Below are positions 40,147-55,122 of a DNA stretch of 64,000 nt, piece after piece. Position 1 is the stretch's first letter. The number at the start of each line of letters is the position of its first letter. A program made the translations under genes and the position numbers. Location of the stretch: the NCBI GenBank assembly GCA_016715865.1, contig JADJXM010000005.1, positions 248,001-312,000 on the forward strand, given 5' to 3'. This DNA is from Acidobacteriota bacterium (GTDB lineage: Bacteria; Acidobacteriota; Blastocatellia; RBC074). Below the pieces are notes generated by a model that did no database searches, was not told the DNA's origin, and saw only the letters and a list, made by a program, of their open reading frames with translations.

Positions 40147-40912
40147 ATCCCCACCGTACGCTTTGAATCCTGGTCAGTTGCACCAGCAGGCGATCGATCA
40201 CGACTCCGATCAGTCCGATGACGATCATCTGGACCACCAGCAGATCCGATCTCAATCCATTGCGCGAATCCATGACGGCGAATCCAAGTCCGTCGCGTCC
40301 AGCTATCATCTCGGCTGCTACAACCACCAGCCACGCCAGCCCGGCTGTCACACGCAGCGTAGTGATAACCTGCGGCAGAATCGCCGGCAGCGTAACATTC
40401 GTCAAATTTTCCAGCCCGTTGATGCCGTAATTCTGAGCGACACGAAAATAGACTGTCGGAATATTTGCGACAGCTGCCATGGTCGCCAGAATGACAGGGA
40501 AGACTGCCGACAGAAAGATCAGGAAGATGGCCGAAGCATCGCCAACGCCGAACCATAGGATCGCAAACGGCATCCATGCCAGTGGCGACAGGTTGCGGAA
40601 GAAGTTGATGATCGGCAGAAAGGCCAGGCGCGCAGCCAGCTTTTGCCCGAGCCATAATCCTGTCGGGATGCCGAGCGCGGTTGCCAGGACAAACCCGCAA
40701 CTCACGCGAAAGAGCGAAGTGATCAGATCGTTGATGAGCCGGCCGTTTTTAAGTTCCTCGCTGAAACCGCGGAGCACCGCCAGTGGCGATGGGAATGCGC
40801 TTTCGTGGAACGCGCCGGAAGCCGACACAGCCTGCCAGAGCAAGATCATTCCGACGGTCACGGCGAGCGGCGGCAGAACAGTCCTGGTTGTATTGGGCCG
40901 TCGTAATTCCAT
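40136..40912 (-). CDS. ABC transporter permease (NrtB/SsuC/TauC-like)
   Basis: 258 residues with about six membrane helices (LAVTVGMILLWQAVSASG; VSCGFVLATALGIPTGLWLG; WMPFAILWFGVGDASAIFLIFLSAVFPVILATMAAVANI; VTAGLAWLVVVAAEMIAG; LVVQMIVIGLIGVVIDRLLV). The EAA-like loop for ATPase contact is FRVAQNYGINGLENLTNVTLPAILPQVI. It overlaps the ATPase gene by 11 bp and starts 31 bp after the UnbU-like gene, which makes it part of the same operon. It is the inner-membrane pore of the importer. Confidence 0.93.
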   Translation of the reverse strand: MELRRPNTTRTVLPPLAVTVGMILLWQAVSASGAFHESAFPSPLAVLRGFSEELKNGRLINDLITSLFRVSCGFVLATALGIPTGLWLGQKLAARLAFLPIINFFRNLSPLAWMPFAILWFGVGDASAIFLIFLSAVFPVILATMAAVANIPTVYFRVAQNYGINGLENLTNVTLPAILPQVITTLRVTAGLAWLVVVAAEMIAGRDGLGFAVMDSRNGLRSDLLVVQMIVIGLIGVVIDRLLVQLTRIQSVRWGYEH

Positions 40913-40943
40913 GAGAGAAAACGATCACTGTGGGCACTGCGGG

Positions 40944-41831
40944 TCAGGCAGTCGCCGGTCCCGACTCAACCTGTTTGCGTGATGTTCGCCAGATTTCGAT
41001 AGCCATCGCGATTGGGCCGACGATCGTCAGCGCATAGTAAGGCGCGTGAATGTTCTCTGACAGCCGCAAAACCATCTCCATCGCGGCGACCAGGAACGCG
41101 ACCAGGCACTGCATCCGTTTGCTGGAGACAGTCGTTTTCGGATCGGTAATCATAAAGAAGATGAAGAGCTGATACATCGGGCCGGTGATCGGCGCGACTT
41201 CAGCCAGGAAGCCGTGTCCTGTCATAGCTCCGCGGATAAATGCGAAAAACAGAAATGAGACGACATAGGTCGCAGTGATGTGGAACCTTTTGACTCGCCA
41301 CGTAATCAGCGCGCCGAGCGTCCAGACAATGAGCATCGGCCAGATCGTATTGCCCCATTGCACGCTCAGAGTTGCAACATATTCAGGCGCCAGCAGCAGC
41401 ATCATGCAGATGGCGAAGTTCGAGGGATTCCATAGGTGTCGCCCCCGCCAGCGGATGACGTATTTCGATGTGATCGAGATTGCGCTGCACAGTGCATAAG
41501 GCCAGAAGAGAGGCGATCGGATGAGAATGCCCACGCTGATGCCCGATATGTATGCGCTGGCCATATTCGGCCATTGCCCCGTCATTATCCGCCCGAGCGC
41601 CAGTTCCGTCAGGATGGAAATGGCGATGGCCAGAAATGTCTGCCACCAGCTTTCCAGCAAACCGAACGAAATCTGACCGATGATCAGTATCGTGGTGATG
41701 AACATCGGCACCAGGTAACGATTTTCGAGACTGAAGAACCAGCCGAGTCCGGATGCGCCAGAAGGAGATGCTATTGTGGAAGGCGCAGGTGCCGAAGGCG
41801 AGGAACCTGACGCCGTGACTTCGGGTGTCAT
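40944..41831 (-). CDS. UnbU-like / RnfD-NqrB-like integral membrane protein
   Basis: 295 residues. After a Ser/Pro/Ala-rich soluble N-terminus (to about residue 30) there are about eight to nine membrane helices (YLVPMFITTILIIGQISFGLL; FLAIAISILTELALGRI; ALCSAISITSKYVI; FAICMMLLLAPEYVATL). GRHLWNPSNFAICMMLL and FFMITDPKTT match the RnfD/NqrB family; in Rnf/Nqr a Thr in a related (S/D)GAT motif carries covalent FMN, but no such motif is seen here. Proteins of this kind are annotated UnbU in enediyne clusters and occur beside UnbV/CRTAC1 genes in many Gram-negatives. Its ATG overlaps the upstream UnbV stop by 4 bp. An electron-transfer role is inferred from the family. Confidence 0.85.
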   Translation of the reverse strand: MTPEVTASGSSPSAPAPSTIASPSGASGLGWFFSLENRYLVPMFITTILIIGQISFGLLESWWQTFLAIAISILTELALGRIMTGQWPNMASAYISGISVGILIRSPLFWPYALCSAISITSKYVIRWRGRHLWNPSNFAICMMLLLAPEYVATLSVQWGNTIWPMLIVWTLGALITWRVKRFHITATYVVSFLFFAFIRGAMTGHGFLAEVAPITGPMYQLFIFFMITDPKTTVSSKRMQCLVAFLVAAMEMVLRLSENIHAPYYALTIVGPIAMAIEIWRTSRKQVESGPATA

Positions 41832-43624
41832 GCGGTCTCCTTGATTTTGTGGATTTTGTTCGGTTCGGGTGTCCTGACAGTCTCTATTTTACCCGATGGC
41901 CATCGAATCTCAACCCGGTCGATGGCCGTTGCTTTGCCCAGCCCGAAGTGAATACGGCGCTGATTCTGCGCGCAAAATCCGCTGCCGCCCGAGACTTCCT
42001 GAACCTGTTGCCGGCCGTTCCAGAAGACACGCACCTGCGCCCCGATGGCGCTGCGGTTACTCATCGAACCTTCAAGATCGAAGGCGATCCATCTGTTTTC
42101 CGGCGCAACAGTGTTTTTATAAAACAGCAATGGCCCTTTCTGATTCGCGACGACGACATCCAGCTTTCCGCTGTTCGAGAAATCAGCCATGGCCACTGAA
42201 CGCCCGTCAAACACATCGTTCACACCAACCAGTTGAGCGACCTCCTTGAACGATCCGGCGCCGTCGTTGATCCAGAGCCGTTTCTTTTGATAGCCGGAGA
42301 GGCTGCGCCCATCCAGCGGAGGCCAGTTGGCGGCGTCGGAGATGATGGCGCGGTTGCCGCCGGCGACTTTCGAGTAGTCGTACCAGTAACTCTTTTCTTT
42401 ATCGAGCGAGACATTCCCATTCGTCACGTAGATGTCCTGAAAGCCGTCGTTGTTCAAATCGCCGAACTGCGCGCCGAAGCTCCAGCCGCCAAGTTCGACG
42501 CCCATTGCGCTGGCCAGGTTTTCGTATTTGATATCATCGCCGGCAGTACCTTCCTTCGGCATCCACAGGTTGTTACCCTGAACCAGCACGCCTTCCTCAG
42601 AGATATTGGTCACATAAATGCCGAAGCGCCCCTGATTCAGGACATCGCCAACGGCCGCCGTCATGCCGCTCTTGGGCGCGTAACCAACGCCGGTCTGCCT
42701 GCCGACTTCACGGAACTTTTTGCCGCCGTCGTTGAAGAAGAGTTCGGAAACCCCATAATCGTTGGCGATAAACAGATCAGGGAAGCCCGTACCTCTCAAA
42801 TCAGCTGCCACTGCCGCCAATGCCCAGCGTGTGGACTTGATGCCCAGTCTCTCGCCTGCCTCTTCAAACTTGCCGTCGCCAAGATTGCGAAAAAGGTATT
42901 TTCGCCCGCCGTTCGAGGCATACTCAAAGCTCTCGGGCATCATCCTGGTCGTCTTCAGATTCCACAGGTCAACGTCGTCCGCGTAATACCCTCCGACAAA
43001 CAGGTCCAGCTTTCCGTCACGGTCATAATCGAACCAGATCGCGGTGTTGGCATTCACCCATTTCGGCAACCCTGCCTGTTCGCTGGCGCGGGTGAAGCTC
43101 TTTCCGCCGTCGTTGTGAAAAAGCTCCGGCTTGCCCCACTTGTACAGAAACAGGTCTTCGAAGCCGTCATTGTCATAGTCGCCCCACACCGCGCCCATCG
43201 AAACGCCATTCTCGCGCGAGTTGAGCCCGTCAAGTCCAACCTCTGAGGTCACGTCCCTGAATGTATCGTCGCCGAGGTTTTTGAAGAGCGCATTGCGACT
43301 GCCTTCACCGCTGTTTGTAACGTAAAGGTCCTGCCATCCATCCCGGTCGAAATCGGCGACCGAGACCGCAGCGCCCATCGAGGCGACCTGATCCATGATG
43401 TGATCGAGCTTCGAGTCGAGCCGCGGCGCGGAATGCCGGAAATCAATCCCTGAGGCTTTTGCCGATTCGGTCAGCGTAAAACCGTAACGCTCGATTGCGG
43501 TCGAACCGGCTTCCACCGGATTGGCCACGTCATTGCCCGCCAGATATCGTTTGTAGACCAGTGGAAACGCCAGCAGGACAATGAAAAAAATTATGAGTGC
43601 AATTTGTTTTATCCGATTTTTCAT
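41828..43624 (-). CDS. CRTAC1-family FG-GAP/VCBS repeat protein with ASPIC/UnbV domain
   Basis: 598 residues from ATG 43624, the first Met of the hydrophobic anchor QIALIIFFIVLLAFPLVY. Residues about 80-500 are FG-GAP/VCBS repeats with Ca-binding DxDxDG-like loops (VADFDRDGWQDLYVTNSGEG; WGDYDNDGFEDLFLYKWG; FDYDRDGKLDLFVGGYY; GDLNNDGFQDIYVTNGN), forming a seven-bladed propeller. The C-terminal 70 residues are the ASPIC/UnbV domain (IGAQVRVFWNGRQQVQEVSGGSGFCAQNQRRIHFGLGKA, cited in part). It should be anchored in the inner membrane facing the periplasm. It is coupled to the UnbU gene by a 4-bp overlap. Its molecular function is unknown. Confidence 0.9.
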   Translation of the reverse strand: MKNRIKQIALIIFFIVLLAFPLVYKRYLAGNDVANPVEAGSTAIERYGFTLTESAKASGIDFRHSAPRLDSKLDHIMDQVASMGAAVSVADFDRDGWQDLYVTNSGEGSRNALFKNLGDDTFRDVTSEVGLDGLNSRENGVSMGAVWGDYDNDGFEDLFLYKWGKPELFHNDGGKSFTRASEQAGLPKWVNANTAIWFDYDRDGKLDLFVGGYYADDVDLWNLKTTRMMPESFEYASNGGRKYLFRNLGDGKFEEAGERLGIKSTRWALAAVAADLRGTGFPDLFIANDYGVSELFFNDGGKKFREVGRQTGVGYAPKSGMTAAVGDVLNQGRFGIYVTNISEEGVLVQGNNLWMPKEGTAGDDIKYENLASAMGVELGGWSFGAQFGDLNNDGFQDIYVTNGNVSLDKEKSYWYDYSKVAGGNRAIISDAANWPPLDGRSLSGYQKKRLWINDGAGSFKEVAQLVGVNDVFDGRSVAMADFSNSGKLDVVVANQKGPLLFYKNTVAPENRWIAFDLEGSMSNRSAIGAQVRVFWNGRQQVQEVSGGSGFCAQNQRRIHFGLGKATAIDRVEIRWPSGKIETVRTPEPNKIHKIKETA

Positions 43625-43679
43625 AATTGTACTTTTTAGCCACGGATGAACACGAATAATCACGAACTAAAATATTATG

Positions 43680-43787
43680 AAGGAGAATGTGGAGTGCGGC
43701 GGCCCGGCGCCGCTCTGGTATCCCATTTAGCCAATTTCAAAAAGGAGTACCAAAGCGGCGCCGGGCCGCCGCACTCCACATTCTCCT

Positions 43788-43788
<1 letters not shown>
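43680..43788. repeat. Long perfect inverted repeat (35-bp arms) between the two UnbV genes
   Basis: 43680-43714 (begins AAGGAGAATGTGGAGTGCGG) is the exact reverse complement of 43754-43788, with a 39-bp spacer. The right arm touches the stop codon of the TPR/UnbV gene. It can act as a strong hairpin or attenuator within the operon, or it is a dispersed palindrome that inserted here. Confidence 0.85.
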
Positions 43789-47245
<3,457 letters not shown>

Positions 47246-47249
<4 letters not shown>

Positions 47250-47830
47250 TCAGGAGGATACCAGTCTTCTTTCTTACCACGCCCGACGCCCAGGGCATCG
47301 GCTACGCGGTTGATGTAATTGAACCAGGATGCGATCAGTGTGATTTGCAGAATCGCTTTGTCATCAAAGCCGGCAGCGCGAAGTTTATCATGGTCCTGCG
47401 GCGCCAGGCGAGTTGCGTCCTTTGTCAATTGCACCACGTAATCCAGCATGACACGATCCTGTTCGCTGATCGGCGCTTTCGTGTAATCCTCGCGCAAGCC
47501 GGCGATCATATTTTCATCAAGAGTAACCATTCGCAGAAACTCTGCGTGCGATTCCAGTCAGTAAAAACACCGGTTAACGACCGACACCATGGTCGCGATC
47601 ATCTCGTGCTGTGCGCGGCTGAGTGGCAGATCGGGGGACATCATCGCACCGAAAGCGCCGAAAATGTGAAAGAGCGTTTCAGGCATGAGCGAGTGCGAGG
47701 CGACGATGCTGTCTCCGCCCGGAGAGACGGGGGAATTGTACTCTGTCGGGTACATTGCACGCTGCGCTTCAATCATCCGGCGCAGATTTTCATCGGCTTC
47801 TTCGATCGGAATTGTGCGAATCCAGGTCAT
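47246..47830 (-). CDS. AhpD-like (carboxymuconolactone-decarboxylase fold) peroxidase-related protein, probable selenoprotein
   Basis: 194 residues from ATG 47830 (GGAG 10 nt upstream) with the TGA at 47558-47560 read as residue 91. The frame is continuous on both sides: LSRAQHEMIATMVSVVNRCFY-U-LESHAEFLR is cited here as Cys88-Phe-Tyr-U91-Leu-Glu-Ser-His95. This is exactly the C-x-x-C-x-x-x-H active site of AhpD, with UGA replacing the second, peroxidatic Cys. The C-terminal half (EQDRVMLDYVVQLTKDA, DKAILQITLIASWFNYINRVADAL) is the second half of the CMD fold. AhpD-like selenoproteins are an established bacterial family. A SECIS-like hairpin follows. The gene heads the UnbV/UnbU/ABC operon. 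The alternative of two broken ORFs (47558-47830 and 47246-47530) is much less likely. Confidence 0.85.
47532..47560 (-). promoter_or_regulatory. In-frame UGA plus SECIS-like hairpin in the AhpD-like gene
   Basis: TGA is at 47560-47558. Downstream, CGCAGA (47546-47541) pairs perfectly with TCTGCG (47537-47532) around a GTT loop (47540-47538). The loop begins 18 nt after the UGA and its first base is G, which fits the published pattern for bacterial SECIS elements (apical loop about 16-37 nt downstream, G in the first positions). Confidence 0.75.
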
Positions 47831-47872
47831 TTCTGCTTTTCTCCAATTGATACCCATACGCCAAGGCACCAG

Positions 47873-48070
47873 GAAAGAGTTAATCGCAAAGGCCGCAAAG
47901 AGGCAAAGATAAACATGGAAGATCAGTGTTCGAATTATATCCAGTTGGCGATAATCCGGGTATTGATATCACCCAAAAAATCTTTGCCCCTTTGTGGTCT
48001 TTGCGATTAATTTCTTTGCCCTTCTTTGCAGCCTCACGATAAACAAATTAGAAAACTTAGTTTCCGCAGT
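47873..48070. mobile_element. Degenerate MITE-like element, copy A5
   Basis: It carries the GCAAAGGCCGCAAAG arm, the core TTCGAATTATATCCAG and the complementary CCTTTG arm; the right end AGTTTCCGCAGT resembles AGTTTACAGAGT. The left terminus is not recognisable and no target duplication is seen. It lies between the AhpD-like operon start and the end of the Oar-like receptor gene, so it occupies the promoter region of the selenoprotein operon. Confidence 0.8.
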
Positions 48071-48071
48071 T

Positions 48072-51071
<3,000 letters not shown>

Positions 51072-51118
51072 CCTGGAATGTCTCCTTATTTTTTCGAGAG
51101 AGGCAGGCAGTGGATCCT

Positions 51119-51376
51119 TTATTCAGCCAGCAATGACAGAATCTCTGTCTGATTCGCCAGAATCCTCACCTGATTGGCCTGGATCAGATCCTGATTGACG
51201 AGCAGAGCGTCAAGTTTCGCCTGATTCGCCTGGATGTGATCCTGATTTGCCAAAAGTATCTTCTGGTTCGCCAGTATCGCTTCCAACACCTTCATGATGT
51301 TTCGCTGATTTGATTGAATATTTTCCTGGTTTGCCAGGATGGTCTTCTGGTTACTGAGCAATTCTTCCTGTGTCAT
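51119..51376 (-). CDS. Small heptad-repeat (LANQ) coiled-coil protein
   Basis: 85 residues from ATG 51376 (AGGGAGAA upstream); a longer frame from 51466 is rejected. Nearly the whole protein is a chain of heptads of the form L-x-N-Q-x-x-I: LSNQKTI LANQENI QSNQRNI, then LANQKIL LANQDHI QANQAKL, then VNQDLI QANQVRI LANQTEI, ending LSLLAE. Hydrophobic residues every third and fourth position with a regular Asn suggest a parallel coiled-coil oligomer. No signal peptide or other domain is present. The same heptads occur at the N-terminus of the sigma54 activator encoded just upstream, so hetero-oligomer formation with it is a natural hypothesis. A -24/-12 promoter lies upstream. Confidence 0.8.
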   Translation of the reverse strand: MTQEELLSNQKTILANQENIQSNQRNIMKVLEAILANQKILLANQDHIQANQAKLDALLVNQDLIQANQVRILANQTEILSLLAE

Positions 51377-51482
51377 GAAAATTCTCCCTGCCATATGCGG
51401 CACATTTCTTTTCATCCCGGCATAACTATTGAAACTCTCTGTTGGAGTTTTGATGAGCTTGACCAATTATTGTGTTTTGATG

Positions 51483-51498
51483 TGCAATTTTATTGCCA
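51483..51498 (-). promoter_or_regulatory. Sigma54 (-24/-12) promoter
   Basis: On the minus strand TGGCAATAAAATTGCA has GG and GC separated by exactly 10 bases, matching TGGCAC-N5-TTGCA at all key positions. Transcription would start about 12 bp downstream, near 51472, giving a leader of about 95 nt before the small heptad gene. Confidence 0.85.
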
Positions 51499-51618
51499 CG
51501 AATCGAAATTCTTGCAGGCGGTCGAGTCAACTTACTAAGTACCATCGAGTTATAGTTGTTCGCTATTCACGACAGCTTTTTTTTGCGATTGTTTGTTTAG
51601 CGAAATACAGCGACCAAG

Positions 51619-51652
51619 GCGATATATCGCGCAAGTTCACGAAATATCGCGA

Positions 51653-51653
<1 letters not shown>
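51619..51653 (-). promoter_or_regulatory. Probable paired activator binding sites (UAS) for the sigma54 regulator
   Basis: A perfect palindrome GCGATATATCGC (51619-51630) and a close relative CGAAATATCGCGAT (51640-51653) lie about two helical turns apart, 121-155 bp upstream of the -24/-12 promoter. That distance is typical of enhancer sites for bacterial enhancer-binding proteins. The second overlaps the end of the activator's own coding region. Confidence 0.55.
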
Positions 51654-52873
<1,220 letters not shown>

Positions 52874-53022
52874 GGTTTAAATGATGTATCAGCTTCGCTA
52901 TTCGTGCAATCAAATATACATATACCATTTTAACCCTGACAAAACTCTTGGCTATCCTGGCGCCTTGGCGTTTAATATCATTTATTAATCGTATTAATCG
53001 CGAAAAAATGGAGGATAGTGAA

Positions 53023-54276
53023 ATGCCAGGAACGATGCACGAGCGGGAGGCTGTCCGCGCCACGCTCGATGATGCTTTCGATTTCGCACAAGGACAGGTC
53101 AGGACGCTCCTTGAGAAATACCCGCCCGATTACTATCCGATGTATACGGTGGATGGGAAATTCGGCCAGGATCGCAAGAGGTGGACTCACTGGTGCGACG
53201 GTTTTTATCCGGGAATGATGTTTATCTTCTCCAGGGCAACGGGTGATGACTGGTGGCTGGACAAGGGGATTTCCTATGCGACTCCGCTCGAAGAGCGTCA
53301 ATATGATCGCGCAGTGCATGACCTGGGCTTCCTCTTCTTTTCAACATACCTGCGCTGGCTTGAACTGGGTGGTCCGGCCGAACGCATCAGGCCCGTGCTC
53401 ATTCAGGCGGGCAGGACGATGGCGATGCGTTTTATGGAGAAGGGACAGTACCTTCGTTCGTTCGTTGAGCCTGCCTCGCTATTCATAGACATCATGATGA
53501 ACGTCGGCACGATCTTTCATGCGGGACTCGAAACCGATGACAAACATTTGCTGGACATCGCGCATCGACATTGTCAGACGACGCGGCGAACGATTGTGCG
53601 AGGTGACGGTTCGACTTCACATGAAGCGATTTTCGATCTCGAAAGGGGTGAGTGTCTGCGTCAAACGACGCATCAAGGGTATCGTGGCGATTCGTGCTGG
53701 AGCCGCGGCCTGGCCTGGTCGCTTTACGGCTTCACGCGTTCACATGAACAGACCGGGCAGGCCGAGTATCTCGAAACTGCGATGCTCAACGCCGAATACT
53801 ACCTTGAGCACACGCCCGCGGACGGGGTGACGCCGTGGGACTACGATGCGCCAGCAAGCGGCCCGCTGGCACGGACGCAGGTGGACACCTCCGCATGCGC
53901 CATCGCGGCATCCGGGCTGCTGGACCTCGCCGAATTGATCCCGGACCGCACCCGGGCGCGGGCTTATCGCGATTTCGCTCTCACTTCGCTCGTCACGCTC
54001 TCGCAAAAGTATCTGGGCAGGCATACAGCCGGATTCGAAGGCATATTGAATGGAGGCGTTTACCACATCCACAAAAATCTGGGCGTGCACGAGGCTGTCA
54101 TGTTCGGCGAATATTTCTTCGTCGAAGCGCTCGACAAGGCGTTGACAGCGCTGCGGGTCGAGCCGTCGCCGGGCATTGTCACGCCCTACGCTGAAGATTC
54201 GCTGCCCGCGACAGCGCGAAAATGGAAGGACGGTCCGACAGAGGAGGATCTGCCTGCTCCGGAGACTGAGAGATGA
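53023..54276 (+). CDS. GH88/GH105-like unsaturated glucuronyl hydrolase family protein
   Basis: 417 residues from ATG 53023, with GGAGG (53010-53014) 8 nt upstream; the frame is open from 52948. An alpha/alpha-barrel pattern is visible with aromatic residues: RWTHWCDGFYPGMMFIFSRATGDDWW, AVHDLGFLFFSTYLRWLELGG, SLFIDIMMNVGTIFHAG with the catalytic-type Asp, DSCWSRGLAWSLYGFTRS (GDSCWSRGLAW), DYDAPASGPLARTQVDTSA and FEGILNGGVYHIHK. This is the GH88 layout, which removes unsaturated uronic acid from lyase-cleaved polysaccharides in the cytoplasm. The SDR gene overlaps it by 4 bp; together they may degrade pectin- or glycosaminoglycan-derived sugars. Confidence 0.88.
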   Translation: MPGTMHEREAVRATLDDAFDFAQGQVRTLLEKYPPDYYPMYTVDGKFGQDRKRWTHWCDGFYPGMMFIFSRATGDDWWLDKGISYATPLEERQYDRAVHDLGFLFFSTYLRWLELGGPAERIRPVLIQAGRTMAMRFMEKGQYLRSFVEPASLFIDIMMNVGTIFHAGLETDDKHLLDIAHRHCQTTRRTIVRGDGSTSHEAIFDLERGECLRQTTHQGYRGDSCWSRGLAWSLYGFTRSHEQTGQAEYLETAMLNAEYYLEHTPADGVTPWDYDAPASGPLARTQVDTSACAIAASGLLDLAELIPDRTRARAYRDFALTSLVTLSQKYLGRHTAGFEGILNGGVYHIHKNLGVHEAVMFGEYFFVEALDKALTALRVEPSPGIVTPYAEDSLPATARKWKDGPTEEDLPAPETER

Positions 54277-55058
54277 ACGACAGACCGGTATCATTAGTGA
54301 CAGGAGCGGGGCGCGGCATAGGGCGGGGTATCGCCCTTGAATTGGCCAGGTTGGGTCATGCCGTGGTCATCAACTATGCCGGCAATATGGATGCGGCCCT
54401 GGAATGCCTGCAACTGGTTCGCGAGGCAGGAGGCGACGGTATAACGGTCCGAGCCGATGTCTCGTCGACCGAAGACCGTGAGCGGCTGGTCGATGAGACT
54501 CTGGGGGCTTATGGACGCATCGATCTGCTGGTCAATAATGCCGGTGTCGCTCCGAGTGTGCGGGATGACCTCCTAGAAGCGGGCGAGGAATCCTTCGACC
54601 GCCTGATCAACATCAACCTCAAGGGGCCGTATTTTCTGACTCAGCGCGTTGCTCGACGGATGATCAGGCAGGTGCAGAGCGGCGATGTGAAGGCCTTCGG
54701 TTCGCCACGCATCGTGACAATCTCTTCGATTTCAGCTTACACGGCATCGGTCAATCGCGGAGATTACTGTGTCGCCAAAGCCGGGCTGGCGATGATGACC
54801 AGGCTCTTCGCTGCCAGGCTGGCCGAATTCGGCATCAACGTATACGAAATACGTCCCGGAGTCATCGCCACCGATATGACAGCCGGCGTGAAGGAGAAAT
54901 ACGACACACTCATCGCTCAGGGCGCATGGCCGATTCGACGCTGGGGCGAGCCATCCGATATCGGTCGTGCCGTCGCGGCCATCGCCCGCGGAGATTTTCC
55001 TTACTCGACCGGCGAGGTGATCAATGTTGACGGTGGCTTTCATCTGAGGACGCTCTAA
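54273..55058 (+). CDS. Short-chain dehydrogenase/reductase (3-ketoacyl-ACP reductase-like)
   Basis: 261 residues of a classical SDR: TGAGRGIGRGIALELA (TGxxxGIG NAD(P) site), LVNNAGVAPSV (NNAG), the Ser in TISSISAYTA and the catalytic YCVAK (Tyr-x3-Lys), then RPGVIATDMTAGV and the C-terminal GEVINVDGGFHL. The annotation is often 3-oxoacyl-ACP reductase, but the coupling (ATGA overlap) to a GH88-like hydrolase favours a sugar or uronate reductase. A strong bidirectional terminator follows. Confidence 0.9.
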   Translation: MNDRPVSLVTGAGRGIGRGIALELARLGHAVVINYAGNMDAALECLQLVREAGGDGITVRADVSSTEDRERLVDETLGAYGRIDLLVNNAGVAPSVRDDLLEAGEESFDRLININLKGPYFLTQRVARRMIRQVQSGDVKAFGSPRIVTISSISAYTASVNRGDYCVAKAGLAMMTRLFAARLAEFGINVYEIRPGVIATDMTAGVKEKYDTLIAQGAWPIRRWGEPSDIGRAVAAIARGDFPYSTGEVINVDGGFHLRTL

Positions 55059-55117
55059 AAAAAGCCGCCCGCTGAACGGCTCTTCAGCGGGCGGATCGAT
55101 AAGTTATCGCTGTTTTT
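55057..55117. terminator. Bidirectional intrinsic terminator
   Basis: A perfect 12-bp stem (CCGCCCGCTGAA 55065-55076 with TTCAGCGGGCGG 55083-55094) has an A-run on its left (55057-55063), serving as a T-run for the minus-strand haloperoxidase message. On the right a short GATAA/TTATC hairpin and TGTTTTTTG (about 55097-55117) serve the plus-strand SDR message. Confidence 0.88.
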
Positions 55118-55122
55118 TGTTT

